Shown piece after piece: positions 53,274-62,834 of a DNA stretch of 64,000 nucleotides. The notes beneath the pieces were generated by a model. It did no database searches. It was given only the letters and a program-made list of their open reading frames with translations, and was not told where the DNA came from. How positions within the stretch are numbered: the first letter of the stretch is position 1; each line of letters starts with the position of its first letter. The position numbers and the translations under genes were made by a program. The stretch is from JAJRVM01 sp963700515 (GTDB lineage Bacteria; Planctomycetota; Planctomycetia; Pirellulales; Pirellulaceae): NCBI GenBank assembly GCA_963700515.1, contig CAVOXY010000013.1, positions 1-64,000 of the forward strand, written 5' to 3'.

Positions 53274-53474
53274 TTACCGGCGATTCAACGAATCTTGCTG
53301 CGGTGGATCAACCTGTCGCCGCATTTCGTCCTGGAGTTCTTCGCGAATCACCGCCATCTCAGGGGGGGCTTCAATACCGATACGGACTCCCCCGCCGGTG
53401 ATTCGAACCACGGTTACCGTGACGTGATTTCCGATCAGAATACGCTCGCCAACCTTTCGACTGAGCACAAGCAT
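53274..53474 (-). CDS. csrA: carbon storage regulator CsrA
   Basis: 66-residue post-transcriptional regulator that binds GGA motifs in mRNA leaders. MLVLSRKVGERILIGNHVTV and VRIGIEAPPEMAVIREEL are the family core; the N-terminal Leu4/Arg6 and Arg in HR/REE-type C-terminal segment are present. The frame extends 70 codons upstream, but that part is unrelated; ATG 53474 is the true start. It stands alone between convergent neighbours. Identification is firm. Confidence 0.93.
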   Translation of the reverse strand: MLVLSRKVGERILIGNHVTVTVVRITGGGVRIGIEAPPEMAVIREELQDEMRRQVDPPQQDSLNRR

Positions 53475-54006
53475 GGCGGTTATGAGAAGCGCGCCAATGA
53501 GGAATCTCTCGAGCATTGGGAAATGCACGCGGCGAGTTCTCAATCCTCCCTGACAGAATGTTCGAGGGGCACGAGATGCAAACAGCCTGAGCAGCATCGG
53601 GCTGTGTAAATGGCGTTGGAAGCCACAATACAGCCAAGCTACTTGACGCGCAATGTAACAGTGCCGATGCTCCCGTGCAAGCATTTGCCGTTCAAAATGC
53701 TACGCCCCAGACGACGATTGGGCCGACACCAGTCGCCCCATCAACGGCTCCCACCGACTGTTCGCCGACACGCCTTTCCCGGAAGACGTACTGCCAAGCC
53801 AAAATGCTCTGCTCCGCGACCATTCGCGTCCCGACCCGCCCACGCGGCGAGCAGACTGTCGGGCCGCGCCGCTGGAGTTACAGTGAATAACTAGCAATTC
53901 ATGGATTGTGCTCCACAAGGCGTTATTTACTGGCATTTCGATTCGAGGCCGGCGTCACATCCCGTGGTGGCCGCAGGGGGAGCCGAGGGGTTGCGTGAGC
54001 GCATCG
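53475..54006. other. intergenic region, nothing recognised
   Basis: 532 bases upstream of csrA. No gene or repeat seen; the csrA promoter should be here. Confidence 0.4.
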
Positions 54007-54591
54007 TTATTTCGGGGGGGCTTCGCGTACCAGCGCACTGATCTGTTTGAACTCCGCGGTTCCCGCCACCTCACACCACTCAAACAACGCGGCCTCCGTC
54101 GTGGTGAGGGTCGCACCGGCAGATTCCAGACGCCGCAGTGCGGTTTCGCAGTCAATCCCGTACCGCGACGCCACCGCGTCGACGGTCACATAGACGCGGA
54201 AGCCCGCCGCCAACAGGTCCAGCACCGTCTGCTGAACACACACGTGCGATTCGATACCCGCGACCAGAATCTTGTAGATTCCCTGGTCTCGAAATCCGTC
54301 CAGCAGATGGCCGCATTCTCGGCAACTGAACATCAGCTTGGCGGGAATCTCCGGGAGCAATTCTGCCAATTCGCTGGTCGTCGGCCCCAGCCCCTGGGGA
54401 TACTGCTCGGTCGCCGCAACGGGCAGGCCGAGCACGTGCGCACCGCGAATCAGGCGGCCGATATTCCAGACCAGGGTGGCTGAGGGCGACATCGCCGCGA
54501 GCAGTTTTGTTTGCACGTCGATGACCAGCAGGGCCGTATCGTGGCGTGACATCAATTCCGGACTGCGGGGGAATGTTTCTGGCGCGTTCAT
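54007..54591 (-). CDS. isochorismatase-family hydrolase
   Basis: 194 residues from ATG 54591 (MNAPETFPRSPEL); the frame is open further upstream without family sequence. Cysteine hydrolase fold with the triad Asp in LLVIDVQTKLL, Lys in IPAKLMFSC, and Cys in VAGIESHVCVQQTVLDLL. The lack of a second metal or pterin domain and the SHVCVQQT motif place it near the YcaC/nicotinamidase-like group. The substrate cannot be assigned. A single gene on the minus strand, facing csrA's upstream region. Confidence 0.88.
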   Translation of the reverse strand: MNAPETFPRSPELMSRHDTALLVIDVQTKLLAAMSPSATLVWNIGRLIRGAHVLGLPVAATEQYPQGLGPTTSELAELLPEIPAKLMFSCRECGHLLDGFRDQGIYKILVAGIESHVCVQQTVLDLLAAGFRVYVTVDAVASRYGIDCETALRRLESAGATLTTTEAALFEWCEVAGTAEFKQISALVREAPPK

Positions 54592-55000
54592 GACGGTCAG
54601 AATACTCGATCCTCGTGGCCGGCTGCAAGGAAGCGCCGGCCCTGGTCGGTCTGGCCGGCCGCCTGGGGCCACTGGAGGGATCGGCAGGTATCCGCCACAA
54701 TGTGGTGAGCGGCGGCAACCGTGCGGGCACATCGGCCGGCAGCGTGGCAGTGATGGACGAAGTGACGACCGGACGCTGGCTCGCGCTGGATTCTTGTCAT
54801 CAGATCTTTTTGTCCCCTATCCCCGCTGCAAGGCGGCCTCGACTTCTTGGCTTGGTCCAAGATGTCGCGTAGAGTGATGGTCGATAGCATGTGCGCACGG
54901 TGTGCGCATGTTTGTGGCTGCGGCACACGTGCGCAGCAACTGCGGCGAGACGCCGCAGCCACGTTTGGTTGCGGCCACCGGCCGCGTTAGGCATTGAGCG
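54592..55000. other. intergenic region upstream of hslV and the hydrolase
   Basis: 409 bases between divergent genes. The promoters of both should lie here. GCAGCCACG occurs in a loosely repeated context at 54930-54965; no gene seen. Confidence 0.4.
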
Positions 55001-55543
55001 ATGAAAATACACGCAACAACCATTTTGACGGTGCGACACAAAGGGCGCGTGGCGATGGCTGGTGACGGCCAGGTGACGTTGGGCACGGCGGTGATGAAGA
55101 GTGACGCGGTGAAGATCCGCCGTTTGGCGGATGGGAGTGTCTTGTGCGGCTTTGCCGGGGGCAGTGCTGACGCCTTTGCCCTGTTGGAGCGTTTTGAGGC
55201 CAAGCTGAAGGACTACCCGGCGAATATTCCTCGAGCGGCCACGGAACTGGCGAAGGACTGGCGCACCGATCGTGTCTTGCGGCGGCTGGAGGCACTGCTG
55301 GCCGTCACCGACGCGGAGCACACGCTGCTGGTCAGTGGAACGGGTGACGTGATTGCTCCCAACGATGGAATTGTCGGTATCGGTTCGGGGGGCAATTATG
55401 CGGTGGCGGCGGCCCGCGCGCTGAAGGCTCATTCCAATCTGACCGCCGCGGAGATCGCTCGCGAGTCGCTGATGATTGCGGCGGGGATTGATATTTACAC
55501 GAACACGCACATTGTGGTGGAGGAGTTGGAGTGCAAAAACTGA
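55001..55543 (+). CDS. hslV: HslV peptidase of the HslUV protease
   Basis: 180 residues. Proteasome-like threonine peptidase forming dodecamers with HslU. After the propeptide MKIHA, the mature chain starts TTILTVRHKGRVAMAGDGQVTLG, with the catalytic Thr and the conserved Asp and Lys (VMKSDAVKIRRL). GFAGGSADAFALLERFEAKL and GIGSGGNYAVAAARAL are family blocks. Its 3' end overlaps hslU by 13 bases, so the two are co-translated. Confidence 0.96.
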   Translation: MKIHATTILTVRHKGRVAMAGDGQVTLGTAVMKSDAVKIRRLADGSVLCGFAGGSADAFALLERFEAKLKDYPANIPRAATELAKDWRTDRVLRRLEALLAVTDAEHTLLVSGTGDVIAPNDGIVGIGSGGNYAVAAARALKAHSNLTAAEIARESLMIAAGIDIYTNTHIVVEELECKN

Positions 55544-56901
55544 TTGGTAGCGCGACCGATTCGTCTGACACGCTGAAGGATCTGACTCCCCGCATCATTG
55601 TCGAGCAACTGGATCGCTATATCGTCGGGCAGGATGATGCGAAACGATCTGTCGCGGTAGCGATTCGCAACCGCTGGCGGCGCAGACAGCTTTCGGACGA
55701 GATACGGCAAGAGGTCTCGCCGAAAAATATTCTGATGATCGGTCCCACCGGCGTAGGCAAAACAGAAATTGCGCGTCGACTGGCCAAGCTGACCGGCGCT
55801 CCGTTCATCAAGGTTGAGGCCACGAAGTACACGGAAGTCGGCTACTATGGGCGCGATGTCGAGAGCATGGTGCGGGAACTGGTGGAGAACGCGATTGGCC
55901 TGGTGCGTGAGCGGGAACGGGTCCAGGTGCAGGACGAGGCGAAGAACCGCGTGGAAGAACGGCTGCTGGAGATGTTGATTCCCCGCCCCGTCCAGCACGG
56001 CGACGTGGATCCCGAGGCGGCCGAACGCCACGAGCGGAATCGCGTCAAGATGCGGCACATGCTGATCGACGGCCAGTTGGACGAGCGGACCGTGGAACTG
56101 ACGGTCGAACAGAAGGCCACACCGGTGGTCTTCAGCGGCATGGGTATGGAACACATGGACGTCGACCTGCAAGGAATGCTGGAAAAAATCATGCCACGCC
56201 AGTCGGTGACGCGCGAAATGACCGTGGCCCAGGCCCGCGACGTGCTGTTCGAGCAAGAGTGTGACGCGCTCCTGGATCCGGAAAAGATCAATGCCGAGGC
56301 GATTGAACTGGCCGAGAACCTGGGGATCATCTTTCTCGACGAGATCGACAAAGTCGTGTCAAGTGATACGAAGGGAGCCGACGTCTCCCGCCAGGGTGTC
56401 CAGCGTGATTTGTTGCCGATTGTGGAAGGGACGACAGTCCAAACACGCTACGGCTACGTGAAAACGGATCACATTCTGTTTGTGGCCGCCGGGGCCTTTC
56501 ACCGGAACCGGCCCAGCGATCTGATGCCCGAACTGCAGGGGCGATTCCCGATCCGTGTCGAATTGTCCGATCTGACGAAAGACGATTTCGTGCGTATCTT
56601 GAAGGAACCCAAAGGATCGCTGACACAGCAGTATATCGCACTCATGCAGACGGAAGGTGTGGAACTGGAATTCACTGACGATGCGGTCGAGTCGCTCGCG
56701 GCCCACGCGTACAAAGTAAACCAGTCGACGCAGAACATCGGCGCTCGCCGACTGTACACGATCCTCGAGCGACTGCTGGAAGAGCTGAGCTTTGAAGCGC
56801 CGCACATGAAGATGGGGCGCGTCACCATCAATGCCGCCTACGTCAACGCACGCCTGGATAAGGTCACGGAGGATGAAGACTTGAGCAAATTCATTCTCTA
56901 A
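55531..56901 (+). CDS. hslU: HslU ATPase/unfoldase
   Basis: 456 residues from a GTG start at 55531, preceded by GGAGGAG inside hslV. AAA+ unfoldase that feeds proteins to HslV. VEQLDRYIVGQDDAKRSVAVA opens the protein; Walker A GPTGVGKT (71-78), EVGYYGRDVESMVRELVE, the I-domain, Walker B IIFLDEIDKV and sensor/arginine region NIGARRLYTILERLLEELSF are all present, ending with the conserved DLSKFIL tail that inserts into HslV. Frame intact. Confidence 0.97.
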   Translation: MQKLIGSATDSSDTLKDLTPRIIVEQLDRYIVGQDDAKRSVAVAIRNRWRRRQLSDEIRQEVSPKNILMIGPTGVGKTEIARRLAKLTGAPFIKVEATKYTEVGYYGRDVESMVRELVENAIGLVRERERVQVQDEAKNRVEERLLEMLIPRPVQHGDVDPEAAERHERNRVKMRHMLIDGQLDERTVELTVEQKATPVVFSGMGMEHMDVDLQGMLEKIMPRQSVTREMTVAQARDVLFEQECDALLDPEKINAEAIELAENLGIIFLDEIDKVVSSDTKGADVSRQGVQRDLLPIVEGTTVQTRYGYVKTDHILFVAAGAFHRNRPSDLMPELQGRFPIRVELSDLTKDDFVRILKEPKGSLTQQYIALMQTEGVELEFTDDAVESLAAHAYKVNQSTQNIGARRLYTILERLLEELSFEAPHMKMGRVTINAAYVNARLDKVTEDEDLSKFIL

Positions 56902-56953
56902 TTACTCAAACTGTAATTTGGGTAACGACACCACTGGCGACCACGGCTTTACG

Positions 56954-57433
56954 ATGCAGCGGTATTGCTTTCAGGCCTCCGACGAGAACGATACGGACCG
57001 GTTAGGCCAGGCCCTGGCGCACCAACTGCCGGACCCCGCCACCATTGCGCTCGAAGGAACGCTCGGCGCCGGCAAGACGCGGCTGGTGCAAGCCATTGCG
57101 ATCGGCTGCGGTGTGCCACCGGGAGTGGTCACCAGCCCGACGTTCGTGCTCTGCCAGCCTTACCACGCTCGCCGCTCAATCTATCACCTCGACGCCTACC
57201 GTGTGCGGGACCTGGATGAGTTTCTCGAACTGGGGGTCGAAGAGTATTTCGCCGGGCCGGGGCTCACGCTGATCGAGTGGGCCGATCGTGTGGCGGTGTG
57301 CCTGCCAGAAGACTTGCTCGAAATTCGCATCGAAATTTCTGGTGAGACCACTCGTCAGTTCGAGCTTGTCGCACGCGGATCCTCCCTCGAAGAGGCTCTG
57401 GAGCGGATCGCTCAGGAACTGGCGGGCTCGTGA
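56954..57433 (+). CDS. tsaE: tRNA threonylcarbamoyladenosine synthesis ATPase TsaE
   Basis: 159 residues from ATG 56954; an upstream TTG frame lacks family sequence. P-loop protein needed for t6A37 modification of ANN-decoding tRNAs with TsaB, TsaC and TsaD. Walker A GTLGAGKT (35-42), VTSPTFVL, IYHLDAYRV and LTLIEWADRV are the diagnostic blocks. It follows hslU by 52 bases on the same strand and may be cotranscribed. Identification is firm. Confidence 0.94.
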   Translation: MQRYCFQASDENDTDRLGQALAHQLPDPATIALEGTLGAGKTRLVQAIAIGCGVPPGVVTSPTFVLCQPYHARRSIYHLDAYRVRDLDEFLELGVEEYFAGPGLTLIEWADRVAVCLPEDLLEIRIEISGETTRQFELVARGSSLEEALERIAQELAGS

Positions 57434-57803
57434 ACGGTCTCATGGTTCACGTTGCGAAAGGTGCCGCTGGCCTTGCCAGTGCTGTGGGACCCTGGGGAGC
57501 CTCACTCGGGGCGACTCACTTGAGCAGTGGAAATGATTAGGGAATGCGGAATGCGGAATGCGGAATGCGGAATGCGGAATGCGGAGTGTCTGAGCCCCTG
57601 TCGGGGCGATCGGCCGCAACCGTGTTCGCATTGCGCATCCGTCCGGGTATCGGCTCTCGTCCAATTCTGTCATTCCGCATTGCGTGCACCGTCCGCATTC
57701 CCTAATCGTTCTCCCATCCAATGGTCGGTTTTATGAGAATGCGTGCACCGTGCGCACATGTTCTCGACCAGCGCTCTATTGACCCCGCATCGTGCGAGGC
57801 GGA
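57434..57803. other. intergenic region with inverted heptamer element
   Basis: 370 bases between convergent tsaE and thiL, holding the element at 57535-57707. No gene. Confidence 0.6.
57535..57707. repeat. solitary relative of the satellite unit
   Basis: Terminal arms GATTAGGGAATGCGGA (57535-57550) and TCCGCATTCCCTAATC (57692-57707) are perfect 16-bp inverted repeats. The left side continues as about seven GCGGAAT heptamers. The right end plus GTTC is identical to the right end of every satellite unit at 40.4-46.2 kb. The core is different. Confidence 0.85.
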
Positions 57804-58730
57804 CTAGCTTCCGGTGTGCTCGAATCCTTTCGCCTGGAGTGGCCGCAGCGTGCCGTCCCGCTCACGCTGCCAGAGCCCCGCTTGAGCCACCATCTTTCCG
57901 ATACAGGTAATGGGCGTGTTGAGCGGCTGATCCCGCAGGATTTGATGTGCCTGCTGCGGGGGGACGGCCAAGAGCAGTTCGAAATCCTCGCCGTCGGCCA
58001 ACGCGTGCTCCAACGCCGTGCTCGGCTGGCCACCTTGTTCGACCAGTCGTTGCGCGGCCGGATCAATGGGAATTGCTTCGAGCGACAGGGAGGCTCCGCA
58101 TTGGCTCTCGGCGGCCAACCGAGCCAGATCCAGCGACAAGCCATCACTCACATCGATTCCCGCGTGCAGTTCATAGCGCTCGTGCAGCAGCAACGCTTCG
58201 CGAACACGAGGCTCGAAGTCGAAGTGCTTTCCGAGAATGCTGCCCCCAAAGGATCCGGTGGCCAGGATGAGGTCGTCGGGACGAGCGCCGTTGCGACGCA
58301 GTGCTCCCTTGGCAGTGGTTTCACCGATCGCCGTAACACTGATCACCAGCGCGCCATCCCAGGTATTCGTATCGCCTCCGGCTAGGGCCACACCGTAGCG
58401 GGTCGTCAGCTCGACGATTCCTTGGTACAGCGCGCGAGACAGTTCAGCGGCACCGCGCCGCGGCAACGCCACCGACACGACGACCGCCACGGGCCGAGCA
58501 GCCATGGCGGCCAAATCGCTCAGATTCACCGCGATCGCCTTGCGCCCCACGCGGCACGGATCGCACTGCTGCAATTGGAAATCTACACCGTCGGTCAACA
58601 GGTCGCTGGTAACGACCACTTCGCAACCCGGTGTCATGCGCAAGACCGCGGCGTCATCTCCCGGCCCCAGCAGGAGATTCGGGTGGGGAGGGAGTTGCGT
58701 GCGGAGCCAACGGATGAATTCGGATTCCAT
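57804..58730 (-). CDS. thiL: thiamine-monophosphate kinase
   Basis: 308 residues from ATG 58730 (MESEFIRWLRTQ); the frame is open upstream but only this start matches the family. It phosphorylates thiamine phosphate to the diphosphate cofactor. GPGDDAAVL, VVTSDLLTDGVDF, NLSDLAAMAARP, GGDTNTWDG, ATGSFGGSILG and GIDVSDGLSLDLARLA are the known ATP- and Mg-binding blocks. The start lies about 20 bases from the stop of the protease gene upstream, so the two are likely cotranscribed. Confidence 0.94.
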   Translation of the reverse strand: MESEFIRWLRTQLPPHPNLLLGPGDDAAVLRMTPGCEVVVTSDLLTDGVDFQLQQCDPCRVGRKAIAVNLSDLAAMAARPVAVVVSVALPRRGAAELSRALYQGIVELTTRYGVALAGGDTNTWDGALVISVTAIGETTAKGALRRNGARPDDLILATGSFGGSILGKHFDFEPRVREALLLHERYELHAGIDVSDGLSLDLARLAAESQCGASLSLEAIPIDPAAQRLVEQGGQPSTALEHALADGEDFELLLAVPPQQAHQILRDQPLNTPITCIGKMVAQAGLWQRERDGTLRPLQAKGFEHTGS

Positions 58731-58749
58731 GGAGTTGATTCTAGGCGAT

Positions 58750-60127
58750 CTACTCCTCGAATGCGGCCCGCATCGTCCCGTAAAGCGTGTCGGTTCCCCG
58801 CAGGATGTAGAACTTGAACGGCTGGGTCGCCTTGAACTCGGCGCTGTTGAGAATGTAGGCGACGTTGTCGTCGGAGATCGTCTCCCACTTGTGCATGCCG
58901 ACCAGAATATCACCCCGCCGAATGCCGTGCTCGAAAGACGGGCTATCGGGTCGTACGGAGATGACTTTTAAGCCGCCACGATACCGAGAATGGTATTTCT
59001 TGAAGGTCGTGTTGGGAATGGGACTCAAACGCAGGCCGAGCGTATTCCAGGCCAGATCGATCACCGTGAAACGAAGTCCCGCTCCTTCCGCCATCACGAG
59101 ACTTAGATGAGACGTTTGTCCGTCCCGCTGCGACGTCGAACTCGATCTCCTCTCCGACCTGCCGGTCGAGCAGGGTTCGTTCCAGGTCGAGTCGGCGATT
59201 GATGGCGCGGTCCCCGGCTGTGAGAATCACGTCGCCCGACCGCAGGCCAGCTTTCTCGGCGGCACTGCCACTGGCGACGGATGTCACGACCGTTCGTGTG
59301 GTGTGCGCGTCGTATCGAGTTTTGACTTCGATACCGTCAGCAGTTTGTGAGGCCCGTTGAGCCGCCAGCAGGTCCGCTGCCACCTCCATCGCCTCGTTGA
59401 TGGGAATCGCGAATCCAATGCCTTGGGCTCCCACGCGAACGGCCACGTTGATGCCAATCATGTCTCCGTCGATATTCAATAACGGACCACCTGAATTGCC
59501 AGGATTGATGCTGGCATCCGTCTGGATCAGGTCCATGTATTTCTGATAGTCGCTGACCTGCACCGTGCGGTGCAGAGCGCTGATGATTCCTTGGGTAACC
59601 GTGTGTTCATAGCCGTACGCGTTGCCGACCGCTACCACGGTCTCGCCCGGCATCAAGTCTTCGGAAGTACCGATCCGGATCACCGGCAGTGGCGCCTCAG
59701 CCGAGATTTTGATGATGGCCAGATCGGTCTTGGGATCGTTGGCAATCAGTTCGGCCACAGCCGTGCTTTCGTCCGCCATCGTCACGCGTATGCGCGAGAC
59801 ACCTTCCACCACGTGATAGTTGGTGATGATATAACCGCGCTCGTCAATCACGATCCCGGTTCCCATGCCGTTTACCTGGCTGCCCGATTCCGTGGGGCCT
59901 TGGGCATCGTATTCGACGGGAACCGTCTTGCGACCGTGGATGTTCACCACGGCGGGACGCGCATTGGAGACAGCATCCACAATCGCTGAGCGACGAAGGT
60001 TGGAGGCCCTGGCCGTGGCAGGAGTCGAGCTGCCGGCAGCACAAGTGAGGAAAGTGAGCGAAGCGAGAAGGAGGGCGGAGCGATGACGGTCAGATCGTAT
60101 CAGTAGTGGCATCGGTGGGCTCGTCAA
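58750..60127 (-). CDS. HtrA/DegP-like serine protease with two PDZ regions, one frame break
   Basis: About 459 codons. A signal peptide (SALLLASLTFLTCAAGS) precedes the trypsin-like domain with His in TNYHVVEG, Asp in KTDLAIIKI and Ser in NPGNSGGPLLNIDG. The first PDZ ends in SGDVILTAGDRAINRRLDLERTL. A frame change near 59100 leads into FTVIDLAWNTLGLRLSP and a second PDZ-like part (GGLKVISVRPDSPSFEHGI, RRGDILVGMHKWETIS). Periplasmic quality-control protease or chaperone. thiL follows closely. The start could also be at 60112. Confidence 0.9.
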
Positions 60128-60602
60128 AGTAGGTGAACCGTCATCTCCCGTCGACTTCGGCGTAGCGACCGTCTACTTCTGCATTTCCAAGAGCAGCACG
60201 AAATTGCAGACTCTGAAACCACAGAGCAAGGCAGTCCCCTCTGTATTTCGTCGCCGTAAGGGTTCACTGTTGAGCGGTGGGTGGGTGGGCGGTAAACTCT
60301 GCCTAAACTGCCAGCAGGGATATCTTGGTGAGGCAGGGCCTCGAACCAATTACGAGCTGCCGCTCGGCTCGACCAACCTGCTCCCGTTGATCGCTAGAAC
60401 TTGACTCAAAATGATCGACTTTTTGCCCGAAAGTGGCCTAGTCGGAGCTCAGTCCAAGCTCATCCACCGGCTCTGGCGGTGAGAATTGACAAGGCTCTGC
60501 CGCTGCCGGCGGGGTCCTGACGCAAGACGCGCAACGAGACATTCACCTGACCAATACAATCGGTAAGATCCGTCTTGCCCGTGCCGATCGCTCTGCCGCA
60601 AG
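60128..60602. other. intergenic region, nothing recognised
   Basis: 475 bases upstream of the protease gene and downstream of the lipoprotein gene. No gene, repeat or terminator with confidence. Confidence 0.4.
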
Positions 60603-61607
60603 CTACTGCCGCTTGAGCACGGATTGCAGACGCTGAGCGGACGGCGAGAACTGGTCCGCGCTCTGGCGTGGGAGCGGTGGGGTGGGGGTGAGTGGAGACG
60701 CGTCCGGGACCGGAATCACCTCCAGGTCTGGTCCGTTCTCGGACGTCGGGGAGGGACTCGGAGGCAAGGGTGCCAGCGGTCCCATCTCGGTCAGCGGTGG
60801 CAGAGTGCGTGGAGCACGGTGCGGCGCCAATAATCCAGGCTCCTTCACGGGGGCCATCATCAGTTGAGGTGGAGCATAGTCGAAGCGTGAGGCAAAGACC
60901 GGTGCGGTTGGAACCGGGTGAAAAAGCGAGTGCGGAACCTGCAGTTCCGCTTCCGCCAATTCCGCTAGCTCCTCCGGTTGATCATGACAGAAGAGCGGAC
61001 CTAAATAGCAGCGCCATTTGCCTTTGGGCAGCACTAACAGCGGCGGACACGGCGCGGTGCCGCAGAGCCCGCTGAGGGGCAGATCGCAAGCGAGATCGCA
61101 GGCGGCAGACGGGAGTGCACTGTAAGCGTCCTTTGGAGTCACCGGGATTCGTTCAGAAATAATTCCAAAATGATTCTGCTGGGCGGAGTGCGGAATCGGA
61201 TTCGGTGCAGTGATCTGCTCTGGTGCTGGCGGTGGAAGCGGCTGTGCGGTTGCCTGCGCCGTCAATTGCACCGACCGCCGCGGCGGTTGTGCCGAGCGGA
61301 TCGGCTCCGATTGCTGCGGCAATGGTGGAGCCGTGGGAAGCTCGGCTGGCCTCGGCACGCTGATCTGGGGTGCGGCATCGACCAGCGCGGACTCACGTTC
61401 CTCACCCGCCGCCGCATCCGTCAGAACGGCATTCGGGATGCGTTTTGCCGGAGTGGGACCGGGTACATCAGGCGGCGATGTCACGGTCGCGAATCGAGCG
61501 GATGGGACCGGCAGCGTCTGGCACCCCACGAGGCTCAACAGAAGGAGCGTTGCCCCGCAGATTACCTGGCACCAATGTCGTATTGAGTATCCCGCACGGC
61601 TCGGCAT
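60603..61607 (-). CDS. proline-rich lipoprotein, unknown function
   Basis: 334 residues. The signal sequence ends in a lipobox (LLLLSLVGC), so the mature protein should be lipid-anchored through that Cys. The chain is low-complexity and rich in Pro, Ala, Gln and Ser, with a compact Cys-containing middle (SAACDLACDLPLSGLCGTAPCPP, LGPLFCHDQPEELAELAEAEL). No enzymatic motif or known domain. The run of Pro-rich segments suggests an extended linker across the periplasm or to the cell surface. It stands alone on the minus strand. Confidence 0.7.
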   Translation of the reverse strand: MPSRAGYSIRHWCQVICGATLLLLSLVGCQTLPVPSARFATVTSPPDVPGPTPAKRIPNAVLTDAAAGEERESALVDAAPQISVPRPAELPTAPPLPQQSEPIRSAQPPRRSVQLTAQATAQPLPPPAPEQITAPNPIPHSAQQNHFGIISERIPVTPKDAYSALPSAACDLACDLPLSGLCGTAPCPPLLVLPKGKWRCYLGPLFCHDQPEELAELAEAELQVPHSLFHPVPTAPVFASRFDYAPPQLMMAPVKEPGLLAPHRAPRTLPPLTEMGPLAPLPPSPSPTSENGPDLEVIPVPDASPLTPTPPLPRQSADQFSPSAQRLQSVLKRQ

Positions 61608-62042
61608 AGACTCTCCCCGATCGGTTCACGGCGTGGCAGTGACGCCCACCAAATCGGGAATTGCTCCTATCTGGTCCAGTTCCGTTGGTTCCCAGCGTGC
61701 TACGCGCTTCGCGATGCGCAACTCACAAACTCAGCTTTCCCCGCATGATGGAGTTCATCGGCCCGGACAATCGGCAGACTTGACAGAATCCGCAAAATCA
61801 TCGTCATCTTGCCCATTCTCACTGGTCCCCGGGGGAGCGGATCGGAGCGGCGACGAAGTCGATTCAATCGCGTCGATCCAGCACTGGATGACAGGCTATA
61901 TCTGTTCCGGAAGGGGGGGCTTCGGCATTCCGACTCGCGCTGGCAAAAAGGACAAGAAGATGGCTGACAGGGGAATCGCTCTCCCCCACCTATTTGTTGT
62001 CACACATCTTCTCGTCTCTCACCCAATCACCTCGGCGTCGCT
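61608..62042. other. intergenic region, nothing recognised
   Basis: 435 bases between the SDR stop and the lipoprotein start. The lipoprotein promoter should be here. No gene seen. Confidence 0.4.
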
Positions 62043-62819
62043 TTACAGCCGCCGAATGTGAAAGCCGCCGTCCACATGGATGCGATCGCCGGTGGTGAAC
62101 GAGAAATCGTCGCTCGCCAGCGATCGGACTGCTTTTGCGACATCTTCGGGTTGTCCCCAACGACGAATAGGGGTCAAGCCGTCGGCGATCAGTTGGTCAT
62201 ACTTCTCGCTGACGCCCGCAGTCATGTCGGTGGCGACGATGCCGGGGCAGACTTCATAGACGCGGATGCCTTCGTCAGCCAATCGCGTGGCATAAAGGAG
62301 TGTCATCATCCGCAGGGCGGCCTTCGTCATACAGTAGTCGGCGCGATTGGTGGAGACGGCGAAGGCGGAGATCGACGAAATATTGATGATCGTGCCGCGA
62401 GTGATAACGCCGTCTTGGCGGCAGGCGATCATTTCTTTGGCAGCCGCCTGAGTCAGAAAGAACGGACCTTTGAGATTTGTGTCGAAGACCGTATCCCAAC
62501 TCTCTTCCGTCGCATCGAGCACGTCCCGCCGGCCTTGGGAAGTGATGCCGGCGTTGTTGACCAGGAGATCAAGTCGTCCGAAGGCGGACCGCGTGGCATC
62601 GATCAGCGATTGCCGACCGGCCGCGTCTCCCACGGATGCCGCGACCGCCATGGCGGGGCTCCCCGCGCGACGGATCTCGTCGACTACTTCCTGGGCCGCG
62701 GCCGCGCTGTGCGCGTAATTGACGATCACTGCGTACCCAGCCTTCCCCAGCGCGAGGGCGATCGAGCGGCCGATGCCGCGCGAAGCCCCCGTAACGATCG
62801 TCGCCGGATGTGACGTCAT
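62043..62819 (-). CDS. short-chain dehydrogenase, FabG-like
   Basis: 258 residues, classical SDR with NAD(P)-binding TGASRGIG near the N-terminus, LLVNNAGITSQG, and the catalytic Ser-Tyr-Lys in ISSISAF and DYCMTKAAL. IRVYEVCPGIVATDMT and the C-terminal GDRIHVDGGFH are typical of 3-oxoacyl-ACP reductase-like members. A single gene not next to other fatty-acid genes, so the substrate is left open. A short-word repeat array begins 16 bases upstream of the start. Confidence 0.9.
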   Translation of the reverse strand: MTSHPATIVTGASRGIGRSIALALGKAGYAVIVNYAHSAAAAQEVVDEIRRAGSPAMAVAASVGDAAGRQSLIDATRSAFGRLDLLVNNAGITSQGRRDVLDATEESWDTVFDTNLKGPFFLTQAAAKEMIACRQDGVITRGTIINISSISAFAVSTNRADYCMTKAALRMMTLLYATRLADEGIRVYEVCPGIVATDMTAGVSEKYDQLIADGLTPIRRWGQPEDVAKAVRSLASDDFSFTTGDRIHVDGGFHIRRL

Positions 62820-62834
62820 GTTTCCGTGACCTGC

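Noticed and set aside
60204..60404. Short plus-strand ORF upstream of the protease gene
   Set aside because: No ribosome site, no family, lies in an otherwise empty spacer.
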